From: DATJPD01 sp036394195
GTDB lineage: Bacteria; Pseudomonadota; Alphaproteobacteria; CACIAM-22H2
Reading direction: 5' to 3'
DNA: 60,888 nucleotides
Assembly: GCA_036394195.1 (NCBI GenBank)
Contig: DASWFO010000154.1
Span: 1-60,888, forward strand
Position numbers and translations under genes: made by a program. Under the pieces are notes generated by a model that saw nothing but the letters and a program-made list of their open reading frames with translations, was not told the origin of the DNA and searched no databases. Every line of letters begins with the position of its first letter. Within the stretch, counting starts at the first letter, position 1. Shown here piece after piece: positions 32,577 through 42,638 of the stretch.

Positions 32577-34520
32577 TTACCCGCCGCCATGGAAGTGGTC
32601 ATAAATTTTTTTGGCGACGGATTTGCTGATGCCGGCGACCTTTTCGAGGTCCTGCAGCCCGGCCCGCGACACCGCCTGGCCGGAGCCGAAATGCATGAGC
32701 AGAGCCTTCTTCCGCCGCGGGCCGATCCCCGGGATCTCGTCGAGCGGCGAGGCGGCGATTGCGGCACTGCGGCGCGTCCGATGGCCGCCGATCGCGAAGC
32801 GGTGCGCCTCGTCGCGCAGCCGCTGCAGAAAGTAGAGCACCGGGTCGCGCGGCTCGAGCTGGAAGGGCTCCCGTCCGTCCATGAAGAATCGCTCGCGGCC
32901 GGCGTCGCGGTCCGGCCCCTTAGCGATCGCCACCAGCGGGATGTCGACGATTCCGAGCTCGGCGAACACCTCGAGCGCCACGTTGAGCTGGCCCTGGCCG
33001 CCGTCGAGCAGCACCAGGTCGGGCCAGTTCTCCGACGTGCGGCCCGGATCTTCGCGCATCGCCCGGCCGAAGCGGCGGAGCAGCACCTCGCGCATCATCG
33101 CATAGTCGTCGCCGCCGGCCGACGACGGGGGCGGCGGGATCGGCGCCGGCGGCACCTGTCCCGGCGGCGGTGTGTCGCCTCGGATGTTGAACTTGCGATA
33201 GGCGTTCTTGATGAAGCCCTCCGGCCCGGCCACGATCATAGCGCCCAGCGCCTGGCGGCCGCCGATATGGCTGTTGTCGTAGACCTCGATCCGGCGCGGC
33301 GGCGCCTCGAGGCCGAACGCCGCGGCGACACCCTGCAGGAGCTGCCCCTGCGCGCTGCTTTCGGCGAGGCGGCGCGCCATCGCCTCGCGCGCGTTGACCA
33401 GCGCGTGCTCGACCGCCTGCCGCTTGGCCCCGCGCGTCGGCGCCTCGACATGGACGCGGAAGCCCGCGCGCGTGGTCAGCGCCTCGGCCAGCAAGGCGCG
33501 GTCCGGTACGTCATGGCTGATCAGGATCAGCTTCGGCGGCGTCTTCTCGGCGTAGAACTGGCCGACGAACGCGTTCAGCACCTCGGCCACCTCGATCTGC
33601 TTGTCGTGGCGCGGGAAATACGACCGGTTGCCGTAATTGAAGCCGCCGCGGAAGAAAAATACCTGCACGCAAGTGCATCCGGCCGCCTGGTAGGCCGCGA
33701 TCACGTCCGCGTCTTCGAGGATCTCGACGTTGATGCCCTGCCGCGCCTGGATCATCGACAGGGCGCGGATGCGGTCGCGGTACATTGCGGCCGTCTCGTA
33801 ATCGGTCTCGTCGCTGGCCGCCTGCATCCGGGCCGCCAGCGCCGCCTGCAGGTCGTGCGATCTGCCGGCCAGGAAGTCCTTGGCCTCGCCGACCAGGCCG
33901 GCATAAGCCTCGGCCGAGATCCGACCCACGCACGGCGCGCTGCAGCGCTTGATCTGGTGCAGGAGACACGGTCGCGTCCGTCCGGCGAACACCGTGTCGG
34001 CGCAGGAGCGCAGCAGGAATGCCCGCTGCAGCACGGTCAGCGTCTCGTTGACCGCCCCGGCCGAGGCGAACGGCCCGAAATAGCTCGCCTTGCGGTCGCG
34101 CGCCCCGCGGTGCTTGGCGATCTGCGGGAAGTCGTGGTCCTCGAACAGTGCCACATAGGGAAACGATTTGTCGTCGCGCAGTTGCACGTTGAAGCGCGGC
34201 GTCAGCCGCTTGATCAGGTTGATCTCGAGGAGCAGCGCCTCGGCCTCGGTGTGCGTCGTGATGATTTCCAGCTGCCGCGTCTCGGCGACCATGCGCTGCA
34301 GCCGGATCGGCAGACGGCCAAGCTGCGTATAATTGGTCACGCGCTTTTTCAGGTTGCGCGCTTTGCCGACATAGAGCGCGCTGCCGTCCGCGGCGAGCAT
34401 GCGATACACGCCCGGACTGCCCGGCATGGTCGCCAGGACGGCGCGGATGGCGTCGACCCCGATCAGCGGTGCTGGGGTCTCCGGCGTCGCTTGGAAGAAA
34501 TTGGTTTCAGTCTGACTCAT
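32577..34520 (-). CDS. uvrC: Excinuclease ABC subunit C
   Basis: UvrC makes both incisions in nucleotide excision repair. The 647-residue protein (ATG at 34520; a TTG one codon earlier is ignored) has the GIY-YIG nuclease domain (SPGVYRMLAADGSALYVGKA near 34-53). It also has a Cys-containing region (CLLHQIKRCSAPCVGRIS), a UVR motif near 210, the RNase H-like endonuclease domain (IEVYDNSHIGG; DLVLLDGGQGQL), and terminal helix-hairpin-helix repeats (IPGIGPRRKKALL; VAGISKSVAKKIY). It heads the uvrC-pgsA group, and uvrB is 5 kb away. Confidence 0.97.
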   Translation of the reverse strand: MSQTETNFFQATPETPAPLIGVDAIRAVLATMPGSPGVYRMLAADGSALYVGKARNLKKRVTNYTQLGRLPIRLQRMVAETRQLEIITTHTEAEALLLEINLIKRLTPRFNVQLRDDKSFPYVALFEDHDFPQIAKHRGARDRKASYFGPFASAGAVNETLTVLQRAFLLRSCADTVFAGRTRPCLLHQIKRCSAPCVGRISAEAYAGLVGEAKDFLAGRSHDLQAALAARMQAASDETDYETAAMYRDRIRALSMIQARQGINVEILEDADVIAAYQAAGCTCVQVFFFRGGFNYGNRSYFPRHDKQIEVAEVLNAFVGQFYAEKTPPKLILISHDVPDRALLAEALTTRAGFRVHVEAPTRGAKRQAVEHALVNAREAMARRLAESSAQGQLLQGVAAAFGLEAPPRRIEVYDNSHIGGRQALGAMIVAGPEGFIKNAYRKFNIRGDTPPPGQVPPAPIPPPPSSAGGDDYAMMREVLLRRFGRAMREDPGRTSENWPDLVLLDGGQGQLNVALEVFAELGIVDIPLVAIAKGPDRDAGRERFFMDGREPFQLEPRDPVLYFLQRLRDEAHRFAIGGHRTRRSAAIAASPLDEIPGIGPRRKKALLMHFGSGQAVSRAGLQDLEKVAGISKSVAKKIYDHFHGGG

Positions 34521-34523
34521 CAA

Positions 34524-34898
34524 GCAATTGCATTCGTTGATCGGCGTTCGGGATATGTGGACAGATAGTGCGGCAGGGCCGGTGCTGTGTCACGGCGCCG
34601 ACGATATCCACGAATCCTGTGGATAAAGGTGTTCGTAAGGAGTGCCCGACCCCCCAGGAATCCCCGATATGCTGGGGTCTTTGGGGGTAGATCAAAAAAT
34701 AGGCAATTTTCTAAGCCACTGAGATCAAGCGAAAATCGCCCTACTCTTGGTCACAATGTGGTCACAGTTCCGTCGAACTAGGGGGAACACCTGATTTTTT
34801 GCGTTGGTGTTGCCATTGTGCACAAACCGAACGGGTACCGTGGCGCGCGGATTTTTGCTGCGCCAAGTGTCGATACGCCGCAGCGTTCTTACCTGTTT
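34524..34898. other. Gene-free gap between uvrC and folB
   Basis: No credible gene in these 375 bases; short open frames here look random. The base composition is visibly less GC-rich than the neighbours. Two copies of GGTCACA start 11 bases apart at 34749 and 34760, about one helical turn, which could be a regulator site. The uvrC promoter must lie in the part near 34530-34650. A loose GACCCCCCAG/CTGGGGTC stem is at about 34648-34679. Confidence 0.5.
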
Positions 34899-35285
34899 TC
34901 ACCCCGGCTGGTGACGTTCGATCTCGGCGCCGACGCTCGCGGCATCCGGGTAGACGTCCAGTTTTTCGACCCGCACCCGCGCCGAGCGCACGCGCCGGTT
35001 CTCGAGGCACACGGCGGCAATCCGCTCCGCCAGGGTCTCGCATAAGTCGATATGGCCTTCGGCCACGATGCGGCGGATTCCCGCGACCACCGTGTCGTAG
35101 CGCATGATTCGGTCGCGCCGGCCGGTCCGCGGCTCGTCGGCCAGAAGCGGTCCCGGGCGCGCCGCCAGGAGCTCGACGTTGATGCGCACCCGCTGGTCGA
35201 CGTTCTTCTCCCGCTTCCAGACGCCGATCCGCGCGCCAAGCACCAGATCGCGGATGATGACGCGGTATTGCCCGGCACTACTCAT
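34899..35285 (-). CDS. folB: Dihydroneopterin aldolase
   Basis: FolB converts 7,8-dihydroneopterin to 6-hydroxymethyl-dihydropterin in folate synthesis. The ATG at 35285 gives 128 residues; upstream codons run into a repeat. The family pattern is visible: IIRDLVLGARIGVWKREK near the start (normally L.G..GV...E), VRINVELLA, the YDTVVAGIRRIV segment with Asp and Tyr, HIDLCETLAERIAAVCLE with the catalytic region, and VRVEKLDVYPDAASVGAEI. It lies next to a pteridine reductase-like gene, which supports a shared pterin/folate role. Confidence 0.9.
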   Translation of the reverse strand: MSSAGQYRVIIRDLVLGARIGVWKREKNVDQRVRINVELLAARPGPLLADEPRTGRRDRIMRYDTVVAGIRRIVAEGHIDLCETLAERIAAVCLENRRVRSARVRVEKLDVYPDAASVGAEIERHQPG

Positions 35286-35293
35286 CTCTACTC

Positions 35294-35412
35294 CGTCATG
35301 CCCCGGCCAAATCCTACGCGCCCGCCGGCGCTTCGCGGCGGCGCAGCGCAAGTCCGGGCATCCACGTCGTTCCGCTTAACCATGGATCGCCCGAATAAAG
35401 CGGGCGATGACG
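35294..35412. repeat. Family A intergenic palindromic repeat (copy 4)
   Basis: It starts CGTCATGCCCCGG, has an internal GC-rich stem (CGCCGGCGCTTCGCGGCGGCG), and ends with ATGGATCGCCCGAATAAAGCGGGCGATGACG. It fills the gap between the pteridine reductase-like gene and folB. Confidence 0.8.
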
Positions 35413-35439
35413 TGAAGAAAAAACTTCGATCACTTGGCG

Positions 35440-36219
35440 CTACTCATTGACCGGGGCCGCGGCGGGCGCCGCCCAGTTGAGGTGCTGGCCGCCGTCGAGC
35501 GCGATCATCTGGCCGGTCAGCGACGGCGTTGTCAGGATGAACCGCAACGTCGCGGCGATCTCGTCCACCGACGGTGCGCGCTGCAGCGGCACCGACGTGA
35601 CCTGGCGGGCGAATTGCGCCTCGCTTTGGCGCGGGCTCGGCAGGACCGGGCCCGGGCCGATCGCGTTCACCCGGATGCGCGGCGCCAGCGCCAGCGCCAG
35701 GGTCTGGGTCAGGGTCCACAGTCCGGCCTTGCTCAGCGTGTACGAGACGAAATGCGCCGTCAGATTCCACACCCGCTGGTCGACCATGTTGACGATGGCG
35801 CCGTCCTGGCCGTCGGGGAGCTGGCGCGCGAAATCCTGGCTCAGCCGAAACGGCGCGCGCAGATTGGTCTCGAGATGGGCGTCCCAGCTCTCGCGCGTCG
35901 CGGTGAGCGCTTCGTCGCGCTCGAACACCGACGCGTTGTTGACCAGCACGCCGAGCGGCCCAAGCGCCGCGCGCGCCTGCGGGATCACGGTCGCGGTGGC
36001 ACTTTCCCTCGACAGGTCTGCTGCGATGACGACTGCCTTGCCGCCGGCCGCCGCGATCTCGGCCGCCACGCCGTCCGCCTCTTGGCGCGAGCGGTGACAA
36101 TGCACGGCGACGGCGAATCCTAAGCGGCCGAGCTCCAGCGCCAGGGCCCGGCCGATCCGCCGGGCCGCGCCGGTAACGAGCGCGGCCCGCGGCAGGGTCG
36201 TCGAAAGGGGCAGGGACAT
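35440..36219 (-). CDS. SDR oxidoreductase of pteridine reductase (PTR1/FolM) type
   Basis: A short-chain dehydrogenase of 259 residues (ATG at 36219). The cofactor motif TGAARRIG (16-23) has the TGxxxRxG form typical of PTR1/FolM rather than the usual TGxxxGxG. The active site reads NMVDQR then YTLSK: Asp147, Tyr160 and Lys164. The spacing (13 and 17) is the same as Asp181, Tyr194 and Lys198 of Leishmania PTR1, where Asp replaces the usual SDR Ser. With folB next door, NADPH-dependent reduction of dihydropterin or dihydrofolate is the likely reaction. Confidence 0.85.
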   Translation of the reverse strand: MSLPLSTTLPRAALVTGAARRIGRALALELGRLGFAVAVHCHRSRQEADGVAAEIAAAGGKAVVIAADLSRESATATVIPQARAALGPLGVLVNNASVFERDEALTATRESWDAHLETNLRAPFRLSQDFARQLPDGQDGAIVNMVDQRVWNLTAHFVSYTLSKAGLWTLTQTLALALAPRIRVNAIGPGPVLPSPRQSEAQFARQVTSVPLQRAPSVDEIAATLRFILTTPSLTGQMIALDGGQHLNWAAPAAAPVNE

Positions 36220-36250
36220 CACGGCACAATGGTCGGCGCGTGATGGGGAT

Positions 36251-37456
36251 TCAAGGATTTGTTCGCAGGACCGGCTGCAGCGTCGGCACTCTCAGCAGCC
36301 ACACGCCGACCACCGCGGTGAGCACGCCCATGGCGCTATAGCCGATCGTGTAGCTCGTGGTGAGCGTGAGGATGAGGCTGAACACCACCGGCATGAGAGT
36401 GACGCCGGCAAAGGTGCAGAACTGCGAGCCGCCGGTCGCGTCGCCGACCCGGCCCGGCGGCGACAAGGCGGCGATCTGGGCGAGAAAGACGCCGTTCCAC
36501 GCCGTGGTGGTGGCGCCGAAGGCGATGCTGACGGCGAGGATCGCGCCATACGGCCACTCCGGCGTGAACGCCGCGGTGAGCAGCGCGCAGGCCGACATGC
36601 CGAGACCCAGCGCGCCCAGCAGGCGATACGGATTGGCCAGGTGATCGGTCAGGGCGCCCCAGACGAGGCGCCCGATGGCCCCGGCGACGAGACTGACCGC
36701 CAGCACAAGGCCGGCCTGGACGAGGCTCATCGCCACCCGGGCGTGGAGATAGGTCACGAGGAAGCCGACGAAGCAGTTCTGCAGGCCGGAATAGACGAAC
36801 GACATGATCGACAGCCGCCTGAGGCCCGGCGAGCCCAACACCAGCGTGAGCGCGCCGGAGACATGCGCGAATGACACGAGCCGCCTTCCGCGCTCGCGAT
36901 CGATGTCGAGCTTGCGGCGCAGCGGCTGGAGCGCCAGGGCCAGGACCAGGCAGAGCACGGCCCCGGTCAGTGCCGCGATCCGCCATCCCCACGCCAGCGC
37001 CAGGAACGGCATCAGCAGGCCGGCCAAGCCGTTGCCGAGCGGCACGCCCATCTGCTTCGCCGAGAACACGGCGTTGCGCCAGCGCGCCGGCGTGACCCGG
37101 GCGAGCACCGTCGAGGATGACGGCGTGGTCGGACCGTTGGCGGCGCCGAGCAGCAGCGCGCAGAGGAACGTGGTCAGCGGCATCGCCAGGACGCCGAGGC
37201 TCAAGGCCAGCGCCGACAACACCAGCGAGGCCTGGGTCATCCGCAGCGCGCCGAACCGGGCAATGAAGGCGCCGCTCACCAGCCCGACCGCGGCCGCCGT
37301 GGCATAGATCGATCCGATATACGCGCCGATCAGCTCGGGGCGCACTCCGATATCGACGGCTGCCTCTGGCGCCAGCACCGATCCGGTGCCGACCGACATC
37401 GACACCAGCAGCTGCGCCGCCAAGGTCGCGACCAAGGCGTGAACGACGTCTTTCAT
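36251..37456 (-). CDS. MFS transporter
   Basis: The 401-residue protein has about 12 hydrophobic segments typical of the major facilitator superfamily. The helix 2-3 loop reads ARFGALRMT, and the second-half equivalent is GRLVWGALTDHLANPYRLL. No substrate signature is recognisable; its closest appearance is to the small-molecule MFS group without extra domains. It lies 31 bases upstream of the pteridine reductase-like gene and may be co-transcribed with it, which leaves a pterin or folate-related cargo possible but unproven. Confidence 0.88.
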   Translation of the reverse strand: MKDVVHALVATLAAQLLVSMSVGTGSVLAPEAAVDIGVRPELIGAYIGSIYATAAAVGLVSGAFIARFGALRMTQASLVLSALALSLGVLAMPLTTFLCALLLGAANGPTTPSSSTVLARVTPARWRNAVFSAKQMGVPLGNGLAGLLMPFLALAWGWRIAALTGAVLCLVLALALQPLRRKLDIDRERGRRLVSFAHVSGALTLVLGSPGLRRLSIMSFVYSGLQNCFVGFLVTYLHARVAMSLVQAGLVLAVSLVAGAIGRLVWGALTDHLANPYRLLGALGLGMSACALLTAAFTPEWPYGAILAVSIAFGATTTAWNGVFLAQIAALSPPGRVGDATGGSQFCTFAGVTLMPVVFSLILTLTTSYTIGYSAMGVLTAVVGVWLLRVPTLQPVLRTNP

Positions 37457-37460
37457 TAAA

Positions 37461-37527
37461 GCCCCTCTACCACGAAGTGGGAGAGGGAGGGGCCCGCGCC
37501 GTGAGGCGCGGGAGGGTGAGGGTCGTG
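37461..37527. repeat. Family B palindromic repeat (copy 3)
   Basis: CCCCTCTACCACGAAGTGGGAGAGGGAGGGG forms a hairpin followed by GGCCCGCGCCGTGAGGCGCGGG, a second hairpin, then GAGGGTGAGGG. It fills the gap between uvrB and the MFS gene. Confidence 0.6.
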
Positions 37528-37542
37528 CAACGGAAAACCGCG

Positions 37543-39801
<2,259 letters not shown>

Positions 39802-39839
39802 GCCTGATTATATGGTGTCCAGGCGCAGCGGGAAAAGCT

Positions 39840-40175
39840 TCAGCAGTCGCCGGTCGACTTGGGATCGACGCAGGTCAGCTTGCCGTTGCAGTTCTTGATG
39901 TCCTTCGGCAGCGGACACGCGCGGAGATCGATGTCGGTCTCGAACATCCGGCCCTGCACGTTATTGCAAAAGCAGAGGAGGGTCGTCCCGCCGGAGACCT
40001 GGCAGGTGCAGGATTGCTGATAGGAGCCCCTGGGTAGGCTGTTGCCGCCGCGCTGGGCGAGGAGCTGGGCCAGGCGGACGCTCGGCGGATGATCCGAGAC
40101 TTCGCTGGCCGCCGCAGCGCAAGAAAACGTCAATCCAACGGCCATCGCCGCAACGGCGTAAATACGTCTGCGCAT
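39840..40175 (-). CDS. Secreted CVNH-like (cyanovirin-N homology) small protein
   Basis: From the ATG at 40175 (GGGGGG before it) the protein has 111 residues, with a signal peptide ending near AAAASE. The mature part contains GSYQQSCTCQVSGG, TTLLCFCNN, FETDIDLRACP and IKNCNGKLTCV. It is Cys-rich and reads like one CVNH repeat pair (S..QSC...V.G..L...C...G....D.DL..C....I.N.NG.L.C). CVNH domains bind carbohydrates. Function here is unknown; an envelope or extracellular lectin is the inference. Recognition is by eye only. Confidence 0.6.
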   Translation of the reverse strand: MRRRIYAVAAMAVGLTFSCAAAASEVSDHPPSVRLAQLLAQRGGNSLPRGSYQQSCTCQVSGGTTLLCFCNNVQGRMFETDIDLRACPLPKDIKNCNGKLTCVDPKSTGDC

Positions 40176-40311
40176 CGGTCCCCCCACCCGGAAACGCCGG
40201 AAAATCGAGGCTAGCAGCGGCTTATGCCCCCGACAAGCGTAGCGGTTGCACCCCACCGCGGCTCTGCTAAGTTGTGGCGCTCATCTCCCGAATCGCCGCA
40301 GAGACACGACC

Positions 40312-41514
40312 ATGGCTTTCCTCGCCGAGCGCCTTTCGCGCGTCAAACCCTCGCCCACTCTCGCCGTCACCGCCAAGGCGATCGAGCTCAAGGCCGCCGG
40401 CCGCGACGTGATCGGCCTTGGCGCCGGCGAGCCGGACTTCGATACGCCCGAGAACATCAAGGAGGCGGCGATCGCCGCCATCCGCAAGGGCGACACGAAA
40501 TACACCGTCGTCGACGGCACGATGGCGTTGAAGCAGGCGATCTGCGCCAAGTTCAAGCGCGAGAACGGCCTCGACTACAAGCCGAACCAGGTGACCGTCG
40601 GCACCGGCGGGAAGCAGGTGCTGTACAACGCCATGATGGCCACCCTGAGCAAGGGCGACGAGGTAATCATCCCCGCCCCGTACTGGGTGTCCTATCCGGA
40701 TATGGTGGAGCTCGCCGAGGGGACGCCGGTGCCGGTGGCCTGCCCGCAGAACAACGGCTTCAAGCTGCGGGCCGAGGACCTGGACGCGGCGATCACGCCG
40801 CGCACCAAGTGGATCATCCTCAACTCGCCGTCCAATCCGACCGGGGCCGCCTACACGCGCGCCGAGCTCAAGGCGCTCACCGACGTGCTGATGAAGCACC
40901 CGCATGTCTGGGTGCTGACCGACGACATGTACGAGCACTTGGTCTATGACGGCTTCGAGTTCTTTACCCCGGCGCAGATCGAGCCGCGCCTTTACGGGCG
41001 CACGCTGACCCTGAATGGCGTGTCGAAGGCCTATTGCATGACCGGCTGGCGCATCGGCTACGCCGCCGGACCGGTGGAGCTCATCAAGGCGATCGCGGCC
41101 GTCCAGTCGCAGTCGACCTCGAACCCGGCCTCGATCAGCCAAGCCGCGGCGCTGGCGGCGCTGACCGGCCCGCAGGACTTCATCCCGAAGCACAACGCGG
41201 TGTTCAGGGAGCGCCGCGACCTCGTCGTCGACATGCTCAACAAGGCCAAGGGCATCCATTGCCTGAAGCCGGAAGGAGCGTTCTACGTCTACCCGTCCTG
41301 CGCCGGCACGATCGGGCGCAAGACGCCGCACGGGAAGGTGCTGAAGACCGACGAGGACTTCGTCACCTATCTGCTCGAGGCGGAGGGTGTCGCGGTGGTG
41401 CAGGGCTCGGCGTTCGGGCTGGCGCCCTATTTCCGGATCTCCTACGCCACCTCGACCGAGGCCCTGAAGGACGCCTGCACCCGTATCCAGCGGGCCTGTG
41501 CGGCGCTCAACTAG
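40312..41514 (+). CDS. aatA: Aspartate aminotransferase (class I, alphaproteobacterial AatA type)
   Basis: This PLP enzyme interconverts aspartate/oxaloacetate and glutamate/2-oxoglutarate. It has 400 residues from the ATG at 40312. Features are FLAERLSRVKPSPTLAVTAKA at the start, GAGEPDFDTPENI near 35, the aromatic stacking PAPYWVSYPDMVE near 122-134, NSPSNPTGAAYT near 175, the PLP Lys in NGVSKAYCMTGWRIGY near 239, and RISYATS with the substrate carboxylate Arg. The Iγ-type prephenate aminotransferase activity known from relatives is also possible. panE follows 22 bases later. Confidence 0.95.
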   Translation: MAFLAERLSRVKPSPTLAVTAKAIELKAAGRDVIGLGAGEPDFDTPENIKEAAIAAIRKGDTKYTVVDGTMALKQAICAKFKRENGLDYKPNQVTVGTGGKQVLYNAMMATLSKGDEVIIPAPYWVSYPDMVELAEGTPVPVACPQNNGFKLRAEDLDAAITPRTKWIILNSPSNPTGAAYTRAELKALTDVLMKHPHVWVLTDDMYEHLVYDGFEFFTPAQIEPRLYGRTLTLNGVSKAYCMTGWRIGYAAGPVELIKAIAAVQSQSTSNPASISQAAALAALTGPQDFIPKHNAVFRERRDLVVDMLNKAKGIHCLKPEGAFYVYPSCAGTIGRKTPHGKVLKTDEDFVTYLLEAEGVAVVQGSAFGLAPYFRISYATSTEALKDACTRIQRACAALN

Positions 41515-41536
41515 CGGTTCGGAACCGGAGGCCGCG

Positions 41537-42469
41537 ATGCGCATGGCCGTGATCGGCGCCGGCGGAATCGGCGGCTATTTCGGCGGGCGCCTGGCGGCCG
41601 CCGGCGCGGACGTGCGCTTCGTCGCCCGCGGCGCTCATCTGGACGCCATGCGCCGCGATGGCCTGCGGATCGAAAGCCCGCAGGGCGACCTGACCGTGAA
41701 GCCGGTCCGCGCCGCCGCCGACCCGGCGGAGCTGGGGCCGGAGCCCTTCGACGTCGTGGTCATTGCCGTCAAGCTGTGGGGCACCGACGCGGCGATCGAG
41801 ACCGCGCGCAAGCTCGTCGGGCCGAAGACCGCGGTCGTCTCGTTCCAGAACGGAATCGGTGCCATTCCGGCGCTCACCAAGGCGTTCGGGCCGGAGCGCG
41901 TGCTGGGCGGGGTGGCGCATATCGCGACCGCCATCGGCGCGCCCGGCGTGATCAGGCAGACCGGCGCCATGGAGCGGCTGACCGTCGGCGAGCCGGCGGG
42001 TGGGATCAGCCCCCGGGTGACCGCATTCGTCGAGGCGGCGAAACGGGCGAAGATCAACGCCGTCGCGTCCGACGACATCCACCGCGCGATCTGGGACAAG
42101 TTCGTCTTCCTGGCCTCATTCAGCGGTGTCGCGACGCTGACCCGGCTGCCGAAGGGCAAGATCTTTGCCGATCCCGATCTGCGCCGCCTCTACGCCGACG
42201 CGCTGGCCGAGGCGGTGGCGGTCGGCCGCGCCGGCGGGATCAATCTTCCGCTCGACCAGGCGGAAAAGACGTTCCAGTTCAGCGAAGGCCTGAACGACTC
42301 GATGAAGCCGTCGCTGCTGCACGATCTCGAGCACGGCAATCCGCTCGAGGTCGAATTCCTGTCCGGCGCCGTGGCCCGGCTGGGGGCGGAACAAGGCGTC
42401 CCGACACCCGTGCATCGGACGATCTACGCCGCACTGAAGCCCTACGCCGCCGGCCAAAAGGCCGCTTGA
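41537..42469 (+). CDS. panE: 2-dehydropantoate 2-reductase (ketopantoate reductase family)
   Basis: The enzyme reduces ketopantoate with NADPH in pantothenate synthesis. With the ATG at 41537 (CGGAGG before it) it has 310 residues. The dinucleotide motif IGAGGIGGYFGGRLA is at 5-19, VVIAVKLWGTD near 70, SFQNGIGAIP near 98 and the catalytic Lys in DKFVFLASFSG near 178. NDSMKPSLLHDLEHGNPLEVEFLSG near the end has the family Ser-x3-Asp features. Several paralogues in this family act on other 2-keto acids, so the exact substrate is likely but not certain. Confidence 0.88.
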   Translation: MRMAVIGAGGIGGYFGGRLAAAGADVRFVARGAHLDAMRRDGLRIESPQGDLTVKPVRAAADPAELGPEPFDVVVIAVKLWGTDAAIETARKLVGPKTAVVSFQNGIGAIPALTKAFGPERVLGGVAHIATAIGAPGVIRQTGAMERLTVGEPAGGISPRVTAFVEAAKRAKINAVASDDIHRAIWDKFVFLASFSGVATLTRLPKGKIFADPDLRRLYADALAEAVAVGRAGGINLPLDQAEKTFQFSEGLNDSMKPSLLHDLEHGNPLEVEFLSGAVARLGAEQGVPTPVHRTIYAALKPYAAGQKAA

Positions 42470-42488
42470 ACGCGCGCTCCGTATGACA

Positions 42489-42595
42489 TCCCCCTCCCTA
42501 ACCCTCCCCCGCAAGGGGGGAGGGAACAAAAAAGAATCGCCCTCCCCCGAGCCAAGTCTTGTTGGAATCGGGGGGGAGGGTGGGGTGGGGGTGAC
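42489..42595. repeat. Family B intergenic palindromic repeat (copy 4)
   Basis: CCCTCCCTAACCCTCCCCCGCAAGGGGGGAGGG is followed by CCCTCCCCCGAGCC...GGGGGGGAGGG, again two hairpins side by side. It is closest in form to the copy at 19009 and lies between panE and the ABC exporter gene. Confidence 0.75.
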
Positions 42596-42638
42596 CCGCT
42601 GCGCCGCTGCTAGCCTGAATTAGAGCGGCGGCCGCAAC

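Noticed and set aside
32589..34568. 659-codon plus-strand open frame opposite uvrC
   Set aside because: Mirror of uvrC third-position GC bias; no domain, no ribosome site.
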